In this document: in pieces, positions 44,751-52,542 of the stretch
How the letters are laid out: each line of letters starts with the position of its first letter
Numbering within the stretch: the first letter of the stretch is position 1
From: Methylococcaceae bacterium
GTDB lineage: Bacteria > Pseudomonadota > Gammaproteobacteria > Methylococcales > Methylomonadaceae
Direction of reading: 5' to 3'
NCBI GenBank assembly: GCA_947505105.1
Contig: CANNKG010000009.1
Span: forward strand, 1-57,859
Length of the DNA: 57,859 bases
Made by a program: the position numbers and the translations under genes
The notes under the pieces: generated by a model
Databases searched by the model: none
Seen by the model: only the letters and a program-made list of their open reading frames with translations
What the model was told of the DNA's origin: nothing

Positions 44751-45987
44751 GTTTGTTTGGTGAATGTCTATGGCTTGACGTTGGTTTGCGATGCTCTACC
44801 GATGATCGTTCCGGATGTTTTAGTTCTGCCAGCAATTCTTGACTAATGGCTTCTACAGGCACTTTTTGGCCGATATAGGCTTCTATATCAGGCATCGAAT
44901 ACGCATATTCTTCACAAATAAAGCTAATTGCTTCACCCTTGGCACCGAAACGTGCGGTTCGGCCGATCCTGTGCACGTAATCTTCTACGTCCTGGGGTAA
45001 GTCATAGTTGAAAACATGCGAGACGTCAGGAATATGCAAACCGCGCGCGGCGACATCGGTAGCAATTAACAAAGTAATGCGATTTTCCTGAAAATCATTC
45101 AGTAACCGTTGACGTTTTTCCTGTGGAACGTCGCCACTTAACGCTGAAGTACGATAACCGTTGGCATTAAGATAGGCATTTAAATTTTCTGCACTTTTTT
45201 TGGTATTGACAAACACGATGCTGCGCAATGGTTGGAAGGCTTGCAGTAGACCGACCAACAACGGTAATTTTTGTTCGTTTGATGGGCAATAAGCGCGTTG
45301 CGAAATAGCCTTTGAAGTGACTTCTTCCGTCTCAATGCGAATCAACACGGGATTATACATGTGTTCATAAGCGAGTTCGGTCACCTTGTAGGAGAGCGTG
45401 GCTGAGAACAGCAAATTCAAGCGACTTTCCGGTGCCGGCATGCGGCGCAGTAAGTAGCGAATGTCTTTAATAAAGCCCAAGTCGAACATTCGATCCGCTT
45501 CATCCATGACCGTAACTTGGATGTGATCCAGCGTAAATGCTTGTTGCCTGTAAAAATCAATCACTCGTCCAGGCGTGCCGATGATGATGTCTGGAGCATT
45601 TTTCAAGGTAAGTAGCTGCTTTTGATAATCAATGCCGCCATAAATCAGCGCCATTTTCACATCCAGGAATTTTCCCAGCGATACAGCATCTTTATGAATT
45701 TGAATCGCGAGCTCTCGGGTGGGCGCTAGAATTAACGCTCGAGGATTGCGAATTTTTTCGCTCTCATCGTTGATCAAGTGCTGAAAGGTCGCTAACAAAA
45801 ATGCCGCTGTTTTACCGGTTCCGGTCTGAGCCTGCCCTGCAACGTCCTTGCCGCGTAGAGAAAGAGGCAGCGCTCGATCCTGAATTGGCGTGCAAAAGTC
45901 AAAACCGGCAGCGCTAAGGCCTTGTAAAATGCTATCTGATAATTCCAGATTGCAAAATCGTGTATTAGTAAGGTGAGTATTTTTCAT
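44713..45987 (-). CDS. rhlB: ATP-dependent RNA helicase RhlB
   Basis: This 424-residue DEAD-box helicase has the Q motif (FDFCTPIQDRALP), motif I AQTGTGKT, Ia PTRELA, motif II DEAD in VMDEADRMFDLGF, SAT, RGLHIPDV and HRIGRTAR. The C-terminal tail is basic. RhlB is the helicase partner of RNase E in the RNA degradosome of gammaproteobacteria. Its position divergent from trxA-rho is the usual one and supports RhlB over RhlE. The 3' end overlaps yrfG by 38 bases. Confidence 0.93.
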   Translation of the reverse strand: MKNTHLTNTRFCNLELSDSILQGLSAAGFDFCTPIQDRALPLSLRGKDVAGQAQTGTGKTAAFLLATFQHLINDESEKIRNPRALILAPTRELAIQIHKDAVSLGKFLDVKMALIYGGIDYQKQLLTLKNAPDIIIGTPGRVIDFYRQQAFTLDHIQVTVMDEADRMFDLGFIKDIRYLLRRMPAPESRLNLLFSATLSYKVTELAYEHMYNPVLIRIETEEVTSKAISQRAYCPSNEQKLPLLVGLLQAFQPLRSIVFVNTKKSAENLNAYLNANGYRTSALSGDVPQEKRQRLLNDFQENRITLLIATDVAARGLHIPDVSHVFNYDLPQDVEDYVHRIGRTARFGAKGEAISFICEEYAYSMPDIEAYIGQKVPVEAISQELLAELKHPERSSVEHRKPTSSHRHSPNKPKARPRVRGNPQ

Positions 45988-46029
45988 AGCCTAATAGCAT
46001 AACGCAAAAATCAAAATGACTGAAATCGA

Positions 46030-46059
46030 TTGACAAAACAACCTGAACCCCCCTATAGT
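46030..46059 (+). promoter_or_regulatory. Predicted sigma-70 promoter of trxA
   Basis: TTGACA (46030-46035) and TATAGT (46054-46059) with an 18-base spacer lie 29 bases before the trxA start, followed by the ribosome site GGAGAAAG. The match to consensus is good for both hexamers. Confidence 0.65.
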
Positions 46060-46088
46060 TTTGTTTTTGTAAATTTTGGAGAAAGAGC

Positions 46089-46415
46089 GTGAGCGACTCA
46101 GTCTTGCATGTGAGCGATAATGATTTCAATGAAACTGTTCTGAATGCTGTCGGCCCGGTGTTGGTAGATTACTGGGCTGAATGGTGTGGTCCCTGTAAAA
46201 TGATTGCCCCAGTTTTAGATCAAATTGCTGTAGACTTTGCCGACAAATTGACCGTTGTCAAACTCAATATTGACGAAAATCCTGTCACTCCCCAGCACTA
46301 TGGCGTTAGAGGCATCCCAACATTGATGCTATTTAAAAACGGTGAAGTAGAAGCGACTAAAGTGGGTGCATTAACAAAATCGCAGCTTGCTGATTTTATT
46401 AACGCCAATATCTAG
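46089..46415 (+). CDS. trxA: Thioredoxin 1
   Basis: This 108-residue thioredoxin has the active site WCGPC (Cys33 and Cys36) in the context [18 protein letters not shown] and the cis-proline loop [11 protein letters not shown]. It reduces disulfides in the cytoplasm, serving ribonucleotide reductase, peroxiredoxins and others. It starts with GTG at 46089 after a good ribosome site (GGAGAAAG). It lies between rhlB (divergent) and rho (same direction), the conserved gammaproteobacterial order, with its own likely promoter at 46030-46059. Confidence 0.97.
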   Translation: MSDSVLHVSDNDFNETVLNAVGPVLVDYWAEWCGPCKMIAPVLDQIAVDFADKLTVVKLNIDENPVTPQHYGVRGIPTLMLFKNGEVEATKVGALTKSQLADFINANI

Positions 46416-46445
46416 GCTAAAATTATTTTATCTTGAGTCAATGCT

Positions 46446-46479
46446 TGGGTTCGTCATTAATATTGCTTGGACGAACCCA
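46446..46479 (+). terminator. Hairpin between trxA and rho
   Basis: TGGGTTCGTC (46446-46455) pairs perfectly with GACGAACCCA (46470-46479), with a 14-base loop. It lies about 30 bases after the trxA stop and may end part of the trxA transcripts. There is no T-run after it, and the right arm overlaps the predicted rho promoter. Confidence 0.55.
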
Positions 46480-46496
46480 TATTATTGCGATATACT
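46467..46496 (+). promoter_or_regulatory. Predicted rho promoter and leader start
   Basis: TTGGAC (46467-46472) and TATACT (46491-46496) with an 18-base spacer could drive rho, leaving a leader of about 115 bases before the ATG at 46621. A long leader is typical of rho genes, which attenuate their own transcription. The leader here is C- and T-rich with few G, as Rho-utilisation sites often are. Confidence 0.5.
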
Positions 46497-46620
46497 AGCT
46501 CCGTGCTAGTCCACGCGCGCAGATCAATCTGTTCAATCATCCCTTAATTTTTTCATCTTAAATTGTTGTAACGATTTTCCTGATTCGTTACCCACATTTC
46601 TTCATTATTCTTATATTTAT

Positions 46621-47877
46621 ATGAATCTTACCGAGTTAAAACTTAAACAAATTAGCGAAATTATTGATATTGCAGAATCTTTAGGCTTAGAAAATGTTGC
46701 CCGAATACGAAAACAAGAACTTATTTTTGCGATTCTCAAGAAACAAGCCAAAGGTGGTGAGGATATTTTCGGTGATGGTGTACTAGAAATATTACAAGAT
46801 GGTTTTGGTTTTTTACGAACGCCGGGTTGTTCCTATCTAGCGGGCCCCGATGATATTTATGTTTCCCCTAGTCAAATTAGACGCTTTAATTTGCGGACCG
46901 GTGATACTATCAGCGGCAAAATCAGACCGCCCAAGGATAACGAACGTTATTTTGCGATGCTTAAGGTGGAAAGCATCAATTACGAATCTCCCGAAAACAC
47001 CAAAAACAAAATTCTTTTTTCAAATCTCACTCCCTTATTTCCCAATCAACGTTTTACGCTTGAACAAGGTAACGGCACCAGTGAAGACTTGACCAGTCGA
47101 GTCATCGACTTGATTGCGCCGATTGGTAAAGGTCAGCGTGGTTTGATCGTATCGCCGCCGAAAGCCGGTAAAACGATGATTATGCAAAGCATCGCTCAGT
47201 CGATTGCTGAGAAGAATCCTGAATGTTATTTGATTGTGCTACTGATTGACGAGCGTCCAGAAGAGGTTACCGAAATGCAGCGCTGTGTGCGCGGCGAAGT
47301 GGTTTCAAGTACCTTTGATGAACCTGCTACCCGCCATGTCCAAGTGGCTGATATGGTCATCGAAAAAGCACGCCGAATGGTCGAACATAAGCACGATGTG
47401 GTTATTTTGTTAGACTCGATTACGCGTCTGGCGCGCGCCTACAACACAGTCGCGCCGTCTTCCGGCAAAATTTTATCGGGTGGGGTCGATGCGAACGCGC
47501 TTGAAAAGCCGAAACGCTTTTTTGGTGCCGCCAGAAACATTGAGGAAGGCGGTAGCTTGACGATTATTGCCACGGCTTTGGTTGATACCGGCTCAAGAAT
47601 GGATGAGGTTATCTATGAAGAGTTTAAAGGCACCGGCAACATGGAATTGCACTTAGACCGTAAAATCGCCGAAAAACGTGTTTATCCAGCAATCAACATT
47701 AATCGTTCGGGTACGCGTCGTGAAGAGTATTTGGTCGCACCTGAAGAATTACAAAAAACCTGGATTTTGCGGAAGATTTTGCAACCGATGGACGAAATGG
47801 CGGCCTCAGAATTTTTGCTGGGCAAATTAAAAGATTTCAAGACTAATGCTGAATTCTTTGAATCAATGAAACGCTAA
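46621..47877 (+). CDS. rho: Transcription termination factor Rho
   Basis: This 418-residue hexameric RNA-dependent ATPase ends transcription at Rho-dependent sites. It has the N-terminal helical domain ([20 protein letters not shown]) and the cold-shock-like RNA-binding domain (about 50-125, with GFGFLRTPG). The ATPase domain has the P-loop SPPKAGKTM (about 178-186), [11 protein letters not shown] and the Q- and R-loops ([16 protein letters not shown]). The start is conserved, although no strong ribosome site precedes it. Size and sequence are as in other gammaproteobacteria. The leader (about 46500-46620) may allow autoregulation. Confidence 0.98.
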   Translation: MNLTELKLKQISEIIDIAESLGLENVARIRKQELIFAILKKQAKGGEDIFGDGVLEILQDGFGFLRTPGCSYLAGPDDIYVSPSQIRRFNLRTGDTISGKIRPPKDNERYFAMLKVESINYESPENTKNKILFSNLTPLFPNQRFTLEQGNGTSEDLTSRVIDLIAPIGKGQRGLIVSPPKAGKTMIMQSIAQSIAEKNPECYLIVLLIDERPEEVTEMQRCVRGEVVSSTFDEPATRHVQVADMVIEKARRMVEHKHDVVILLDSITRLARAYNTVAPSSGKILSGGVDANALEKPKRFFGAARNIEEGGSLTIIATALVDTGSRMDEVIYEEFKGTGNMELHLDRKIAEKRVYPAININRSGTRREEYLVAPEELQKTWILRKILQPMDEMAASEFLLGKLKDFKTNAEFFESMKR

Positions 47878-47989
47878 GGGCCAGTTACCACCTTCCAGCT
47901 ATCCTTAAACTTTAGCGTTTTTAAGCAATCAAGGTTTGGTTTCTTAATACTAATTTTAGAGATTTGTAGCAAGGTGTTTCAAAATACTA

Positions 47990-48020
47990 AATGGCGGTTT
48001 ATTGTTTATTAACCGCCATT
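47990..48020. terminator. Hairpin between convergent rho and yggX (probable bidirectional terminator)
   Basis: AATGGCGGTT (47990-47999) pairs with AACCGCCATT (48011-48020) around an 11-base AT-rich loop. It is located 112 bases after the rho stop and 28 bases beyond the yggX stop on the other strand. Confidence 0.65.
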
Positions 48021-48048
48021 GATGAGGCATTAATCGGTAACTATGTGT

Positions 48049-48321
48049 TTAACTTTTTGGCGGCACATAACCTTCCGGCATCGTGAAATCACCGCCAAAT
48101 AAAAATTTATTGCGCTCTTCTTCCAATAACTTTTTAGCTTTCGGGTCAAAGCTTTGTAAACGGTGCTCATTAATAAGCATGGTTTGGACCTTCAACCAAT
48201 CCTGCCAAGCCTGTTTAGAGATATTTTCAAAGATATACTGTCCTTTGGAACCTGGAAAAGGCGGGTTATCCAGTCCTTCTGCGCTAGTCCCCAGTTTTAC
48301 ACAATTTACAGTTCTGGTCAT
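48049..48321 (-). CDS. yggX: Probable Fe(2+)-trafficking protein
   Basis: This 90-residue protein matches YggX, which protects iron-sulfur clusters from oxidative damage. It has MTRTVNCVKLG with the conserved Cys7, GQYIFENISKQAWQDWLKVQ, TMLINEHRL and a C-terminal FLFGGDF. In many gammaproteobacteria yggX follows mutY, an iron-sulfur enzyme, exactly as here: mutY lies upstream in the same direction with a 57-base gap. Confidence 0.95.
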   Translation of the reverse strand: MTRTVNCVKLGTSAEGLDNPPFPGSKGQYIFENISKQAWQDWLKVQTMLINEHRLQSFDPKAKKLLEEERNKFLFGGDFTMPEGYVPPKS

Positions 48322-48378
48322 ATAGAGTTCTCATTAGTAATGAACTTCCGTGGCTTTCAAGCCGTCACAAGAAGCAAA

Positions 48379-49425
48379 TTAAACGTTTTCAATGATGTAT
48401 TGTTGCACAAGCCGACTAATCGGCGCGGGCAAGGCGAGTGAGTTAATCTCAGCGGCTTTATACCAGATCCGAGTATTTGCTTCCATCACATTATTGTTAA
48501 GGTTATTGATCTTGATAATGACCGGCGTGTAATCAAGGTGAAAGTGAGAGAAAGTGTGTCGTTGCGGAGCCAAAATCTGACTTTCAAGGACCGGGAGCTG
48601 CTGTTCAACGCACCACCCAAGACTATCGTCAAGACTGCTAAATTCCGGAAAACTCCATAATCCACCCCAGATACCGCTTGGAGGTCTTTGGATCAATAGA
48701 ATGTTTTGATGTTGATCCATCAGAATCGTCAAAATACATTCCTTGATCGGCAAGGTTTGCTTAGGTTTTGGAGTCGGTAACTGTTGAGTCAAGGCGTTTT
48801 TATGGGCAAGACAATCTGCCTGAATCGGGCAGTGTGGGCAAGCGGGTTTGCTGCGTGTACAAACCGTCGCACCTAGATCCATCATCGCCTGGGTATAATC
48901 CGCTGTGCGTTGTTTCGGCGTATAGCTAGTGCTAAGTCGCCATAATTCCCGCTCAACCTTAGGATCACCGGTCCATCCGCTAATCGCATGATAACGCGCC
49001 AACACCCGCTTGACATTGCCGTCCAGAATCGGTTGATGCTGCTTGAACGCGATACTTAAGATCGCGCCAGCGGTCGAACGTCCAATCCCAGGCAAGGTTA
49101 TTAAGGCGTCAAGTGAGGTCGGAAATTGTCCGAGTTGATGAATAAGTCGGGCGCTTTTATGCAGATTGCGGGCGCGTGCGTAATAGCCTAGTCCTGCCCA
49201 ATGAAGCAGAACATCATCTAAAGGAGCGACTGCCAGACTTTCCAGATCAGGAAAATGCGTCATAAATCTGTGGTAATAAGGGATAACTGTTGTCACTTGA
49301 GTTTGTTGCAACATGATTTCCGATACCCAGACGCGATAAGGACTAATCTCAAGTTGCCAAGGCAAATCCTTTCGACCGTGTTGATCAAACCAGCAGAGTA
49401 TTTTTTCGGCGATAGTAGGCTTCAT
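48379..49425 (-). CDS. mutY: A/G-specific adenine DNA glycosylase
   Basis: From ATG 49425 this is a 348-residue enzyme. The open frame extends to 49557, but MKPTIAEKILCWFDQHGRKD is the natural start. It removes adenine mispaired with 8-oxoguanine. It has the catalytic Glu36 (VWVSEIMLQQTQV), the helix-hairpin-helix LPGIGRSTAG, Asp135 (LDGNVKRVL) and the iron-sulfur cysteines 189, 196, 199 and 205 in the C-x6-C-x2-C-x5-C pattern. The C-terminal NUDIX-like domain (about 225-348) recognises 8-oxoguanine. Upstream of yggX in the same direction. Confidence 0.96.
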   Translation of the reverse strand: MKPTIAEKILCWFDQHGRKDLPWQLEISPYRVWVSEIMLQQTQVTTVIPYYHRFMTHFPDLESLAVAPLDDVLLHWAGLGYYARARNLHKSARLIHQLGQFPTSLDALITLPGIGRSTAGAILSIAFKQHQPILDGNVKRVLARYHAISGWTGDPKVERELWRLSTSYTPKQRTADYTQAMMDLGATVCTRSKPACPHCPIQADCLAHKNALTQQLPTPKPKQTLPIKECILTILMDQHQNILLIQRPPSGIWGGLWSFPEFSSLDDSLGWCVEQQLPVLESQILAPQRHTFSHFHLDYTPVIIKINNLNNNVMEANTRIWYKAAEINSLALPAPISRLVQQYIIENV

Positions 49426-49600
49426 GGGGATTATTTTTTTAAAACTGAGGGGGGCATCTCGGATAATTCTGTAATTAACCGGAATATTTTGATAACACGA
49501 GCGTGGCTTGTGATGATTTTTTTCGAAATGTCTAAATTTATCAACACTGAACTTCATTGCGCTGTAAGTTTACTGACCACCGTTTATTTAATCAATGGTG

Positions 49601-50089
49601 TCAAGATACAGAATAGAAAATCATTCCTAAACCGGGCAGGCCCATTACTATGTAATCTACCGGCATGCCAAGAACCCAATGTTTGTGCCAAGGTATCATA
49701 ACAGGAGTAAAACGACTCATGCCGAATGCGGGATTACAAACGAACCATAGCCAATCTTCCAACACCCAAAATAGCAATAATGCACCCAAGATACGCGTTT
49801 CAAGCTTCCAACTCCAATCACTTGTTAATAGGCAATTGAAATGAAAAACCAGGAATATGAAAGGAAAAAGCCAGGCATGATAGCCCGTCATGGCTCTGCC
49901 ACCCCAAAAAAGGTCCAGTAACCAATGTTTCTCGATTCGCCACGTTGGTAAATTGGCTGCCCAACCGGCTGCGCCTTCAATTTGAATTTCTACTTTTGCG
50001 AAGAAAAAACTTAGTAACGCAACATATAATATCGGTACAAAACTTTGTTTGGTTATTTCAATAATATGCGATATTTCGATAGTGATCAT
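49601..50089 (-). CDS. Conserved-looking integral membrane protein, unknown family
   Basis: A 162-residue protein with about four hydrophobic segments: 14-31, 70-86, 100-117 and 143-158. It is rich in Trp and His, with EDWLWFVCNPAFGM and PWHKHWVLGMPVDY in the C-terminal half. The aromatic/His pattern suggests a membrane enzyme or carotenoid/lipid-type membrane protein, but I do not recognise it. The gene lies 86 bases downstream of the GT28 glycosyltransferase gene in the same direction, so the two may be linked. Confidence 0.65.
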   Translation of the reverse strand: MITIEISHIIEITKQSFVPILYVALLSFFFAKVEIQIEGAAGWAANLPTWRIEKHWLLDLFWGGRAMTGYHAWLFPFIFLVFHFNCLLTSDWSWKLETRILGALLLFWVLEDWLWFVCNPAFGMSRFTPVMIPWHKHWVLGMPVDYIVMGLPGLGMIFYSVS

Positions 50090-50175
50090 CTTCGGCCTTT
50101 TGCTAGCGAGCGATTGACTTGTGTGGGCGGGTTTTAATAAAGGCTATGTTAATTAGTTGAAAAATTATGCCTGCT

Positions 50176-51351
50176 TTATCGTCCGGCATTGAGGGATATT
50201 TTCGCTCGCGCGGTTTGGCTCAACGAAAGCGGTGGTAAATCATCCTCAAGCAGCGTTTGCACAATGGTGGTAGAAGCATCAGGTTTAGCAAAACGCAGGG
50301 CATTTTCGCTCATCCTCTGTAGTCTATTTGAATCAGCGAGTAAAGTATCTAATTTATAAGCTAAAGAAATTAAATCATTACATTTTATGGCGATACCTTC
50401 CTCCAATAGATGATCGCTATTTCTTTCCTCTTGACCCGGAATAGGGGCGACTATGCACATGGGTAAAGCGCAGGCGATTGCTTCAGAAGCGGTAATACCA
50501 CCGGGTTTTCCAATAAAAATATCACTGATTTTCATCAAAGTATGCATTTCATGGGTGTAGCCCAATATTTTAAATTTTGACTTGTGCTGGTTAACTCTGT
50601 GGGTGATCTGATTTTTAAGTTCGTCATTTTTGCCGCAAATAACAACCGTTTGAACATCGGCATTTAAAAATAGCAGTTGTTCGACAATAAATTGCGTTGG
50701 TCCTATGCCAAAAGCGCCCGCTGATAAAAGCAGAACAGGTTTTTCGGGATGTAAATCAAAGCGAATACGTTCAGCGTGACGATTAATCGACTGTTGAAAA
50801 ATGGGATCTATAGGAATTCCAGAAACGGTAATTCTTTCTTTGGGAATACCCAGCATTTCAAGATAAGCTTGGGTTTCATCAAGCGCGACAAAATAACGAT
50901 GAAAAGCGCGCGATAACCACATTGCGTGAAAATCGAGGTCTGTTACCACAATAGACAAGCGAGCATCAATCTGTTTCGTCGCAATTAAATGTGAAATAAT
51001 ACCGGCGGGCATAAAATGCGTACAAACTGTGATGTGCGGATTAAAATCCCTAATAAATCGCACCAGTGGCTTAGTATTAAGATGATCGATCATATGACGC
51101 ATTCGGTCAGTTCGCCAAGGCTCGTCACTTGTTTTATACCACCATCCTAGAAAGTTCGGCGCCGACTGCGCTAATGATAAATAAAGTTTGGAGTAAAAAT
51201 CCCGGAACAACTTATTGGTGTATTGCAGCGAATCATTATTAATGACTTCAGTCACTCGTCGATCAGCAAAAAATGATTTTTCAAGTGCTTCTGCGGCTTT
51301 TATATGCCCACTGCCTGCACTGGTAGACATGATTAAAACCCGTTTTTTCAT
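50176..51351 (-). CDS. GT28-family diacylglycerol glycosyltransferase (MGDG synthase/UgtP-like)
   Basis: This 391-residue GT-B protein belongs to the monogalactosyl/glucosyl-diacylglycerol synthase type. It has STSAGSGHIKAAEAL near the N-terminus (MGDG_synth domain, about 15-180). The C-terminal GT28-like domain has LLLSAGAFGIGPTQFIVEQL, GYTHEMHTLMKISDIFIGKP and GGITASEAIACALPM. It probably transfers hexose from a nucleotide sugar to diacylglycerol at the inner membrane, making glycolipids. Position near a PhoD-like phosphatase and a PhoU-like protein on the same strand suggests a role in phospholipid replacement during phosphate shortage. That role is inference. Confidence 0.85.
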   Translation of the reverse strand: MKKRVLIMSTSAGSGHIKAAEALEKSFFADRRVTEVINNDSLQYTNKLFRDFYSKLYLSLAQSAPNFLGWWYKTSDEPWRTDRMRHMIDHLNTKPLVRFIRDFNPHITVCTHFMPAGIISHLIATKQIDARLSIVVTDLDFHAMWLSRAFHRYFVALDETQAYLEMLGIPKERITVSGIPIDPIFQQSINRHAERIRFDLHPEKPVLLLSAGAFGIGPTQFIVEQLLFLNADVQTVVICGKNDELKNQITHRVNQHKSKFKILGYTHEMHTLMKISDIFIGKPGGITASEAIACALPMCIVAPIPGQEERNSDHLLEEGIAIKCNDLISLAYKLDTLLADSNRLQRMSENALRFAKPDASTTIVQTLLEDDLPPLSLSQTARAKISLNAGR

Positions 51352-51519
51352 CTATTTAACTTCATAACGGCACTTATAAATAATCTGATGTTTTAATATT
51401 GCCTGCATTCCCACAGATAACTATAGTAAATGAGGTAGTAAGTAGCTCTGACTTAACCTGTCCATTTAAAGTAGACTGGCTCAAAGAAAATAGATTAGCT
51501 AATACTGCTATTCAAGTAT

Positions 51520-52176
51520 TTAAGCGTCAGTAAAAATTACCTGCTTTTGACGATTTTTGTATCTTGCTATACGATCCAGCATCAATGCCGAGTGATAAGC
51601 AGCATCAGTTGTTTGCTCAAGAACACCTAGAATTTCTGTCCAATTATTCTCTTCGATTAATGAGAGCACGAGGACGCGACGCTGTTTTTTACGCCATTCA
51701 TGATATAAAACATCGGCAGATTGTTCGTGCTTTTTAATAGTTTTACAGCATTCATTGATGCTGGCCAAATTATTATTTGGATAATGAGCTATTTCAATTT
51801 TGAGTGACTCAATCATTAATATTATAATTGATAGAATTTCATACGCCACATTCTCTATTTCTCTTGGTCGACAAATATCAATAAGTCGAGCAGTATTGTA
51901 AATTCCATCAGTAATATCATCCAGATATTTGAGTAATTGTTCGGTTAAATAAAAATATTCTGAATAGTTAAGTAATTCGAGCGCATGAAATGCTTCTTCT
52001 GTAAGCTTATCACCTTTTTCCTCAATTTCTTTTACTCTTAATACATATTCTTCCGGTTCTGTCAGGTTAAAAAATACCTGATTCAGCATCTGAGCGCAAT
52101 CTATGGTATTAGCAATATGTTCTTTGAATATGACTTCAGTGGAGCGATGATTTTGGCTATCAATATTTACAGACAT
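51520..52176 (-). CDS. PhoU-like DUF47 family protein
   Basis: This 218-residue all-helical protein resembles the DUF47/PhoU-like family (TIGR00153 type). It has EEKGDKLTEEAFHALE in the first helical bundle and TIKKHEQSADVLYHEWRKKQ in the second. Members usually sit next to PitA low-affinity phosphate transporters and are thought to regulate them; no transporter gene is found here. It lies between the GT28 gene and the small unknown gene, all on the minus strand and downstream of the Pho-box-controlled phosphatase. Confidence 0.85.
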   Translation of the reverse strand: MSVNIDSQNHRSTEVIFKEHIANTIDCAQMLNQVFFNLTEPEEYVLRVKEIEEKGDKLTEEAFHALELLNYSEYFYLTEQLLKYLDDITDGIYNTARLIDICRPREIENVAYEILSIIILMIESLKIEIAHYPNNNLASINECCKTIKKHEQSADVLYHEWRKKQRRVLVLSLIEENNWTEILGVLEQTTDAAYHSALMLDRIARYKNRQKQVIFTDA

Positions 52177-52249
52177 ATATTTTTTCGAATAGTTTAAAAA
52201 ATAATCTTTTTAATATTAACAAATAGCTAAATTAAAAATAAAGAGATGA

Positions 52250-52278
52250 CTACTATCATATCAATAATATGATAGTAG
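52250..52278 (-). terminator. Hairpin downstream of the small protein gene
   Basis: CTACTATCATAT (52250-52261) pairs perfectly with ATATGATAGTAG (52267-52278) over a five-base loop. On the minus strand a T-rich stretch (TCATCTCTTTATTTTT) follows, so it may end transcription coming from the phosphatase and small-protein genes, wholly or in part, before the PhoU-like gene. Confidence 0.65.
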
Positions 52279-52304
52279 CGCTTATGATCAATATATAACG
52301 CTTG

Positions 52305-52502
52305 TTATTCTGAAATAGCCATCAACTTACATTCAGTAAATTGAACTTTGACCTCAGTTATTTCAGGATTACTCAAGTAATGAGCAATATAATGATTATT
52401 TGCATAATCAATGTCATCAATAATTAATATTGAATTATTATTTTTAATAGTAATGGCATCACCAATAGCACAGTGCCTTGCATCCCAATTATTTCTTTGC
52501 AT
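52305..52502 (-). CDS. Small protein of unknown function
   Basis: A 65-residue acidic protein without signal peptide or membrane segment. A good ribosome site (GAGGA, about seven bases before the ATG) makes it likely to be real. It lies 40 bases after the PhoD-like phosphatase stop in the same direction and is followed by a terminator-like hairpin, so it should be in the Pho-box-controlled transcript. No family is recognised; the sequence (for example KNNNSILIIDDIDYANNHYI) looks beta-rich. Confidence 0.6.
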   Translation of the reverse strand: MQRNNWDARHCAIGDAITIKNNNSILIIDDIDYANNHYIAHYLSNPEITEVKVQFTECKLMAISE

Positions 52503-52542
52503 TTTAATTCCTCAGCATTATTTCGATAATATTTACTAGCAA

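Noticed and set aside
49255-49701. Plus-strand reading frame opposite mutY and the membrane-protein gene
   Set aside because: It overlaps two better-supported minus-strand genes, has no ribosome site and shows no recognisable domain.
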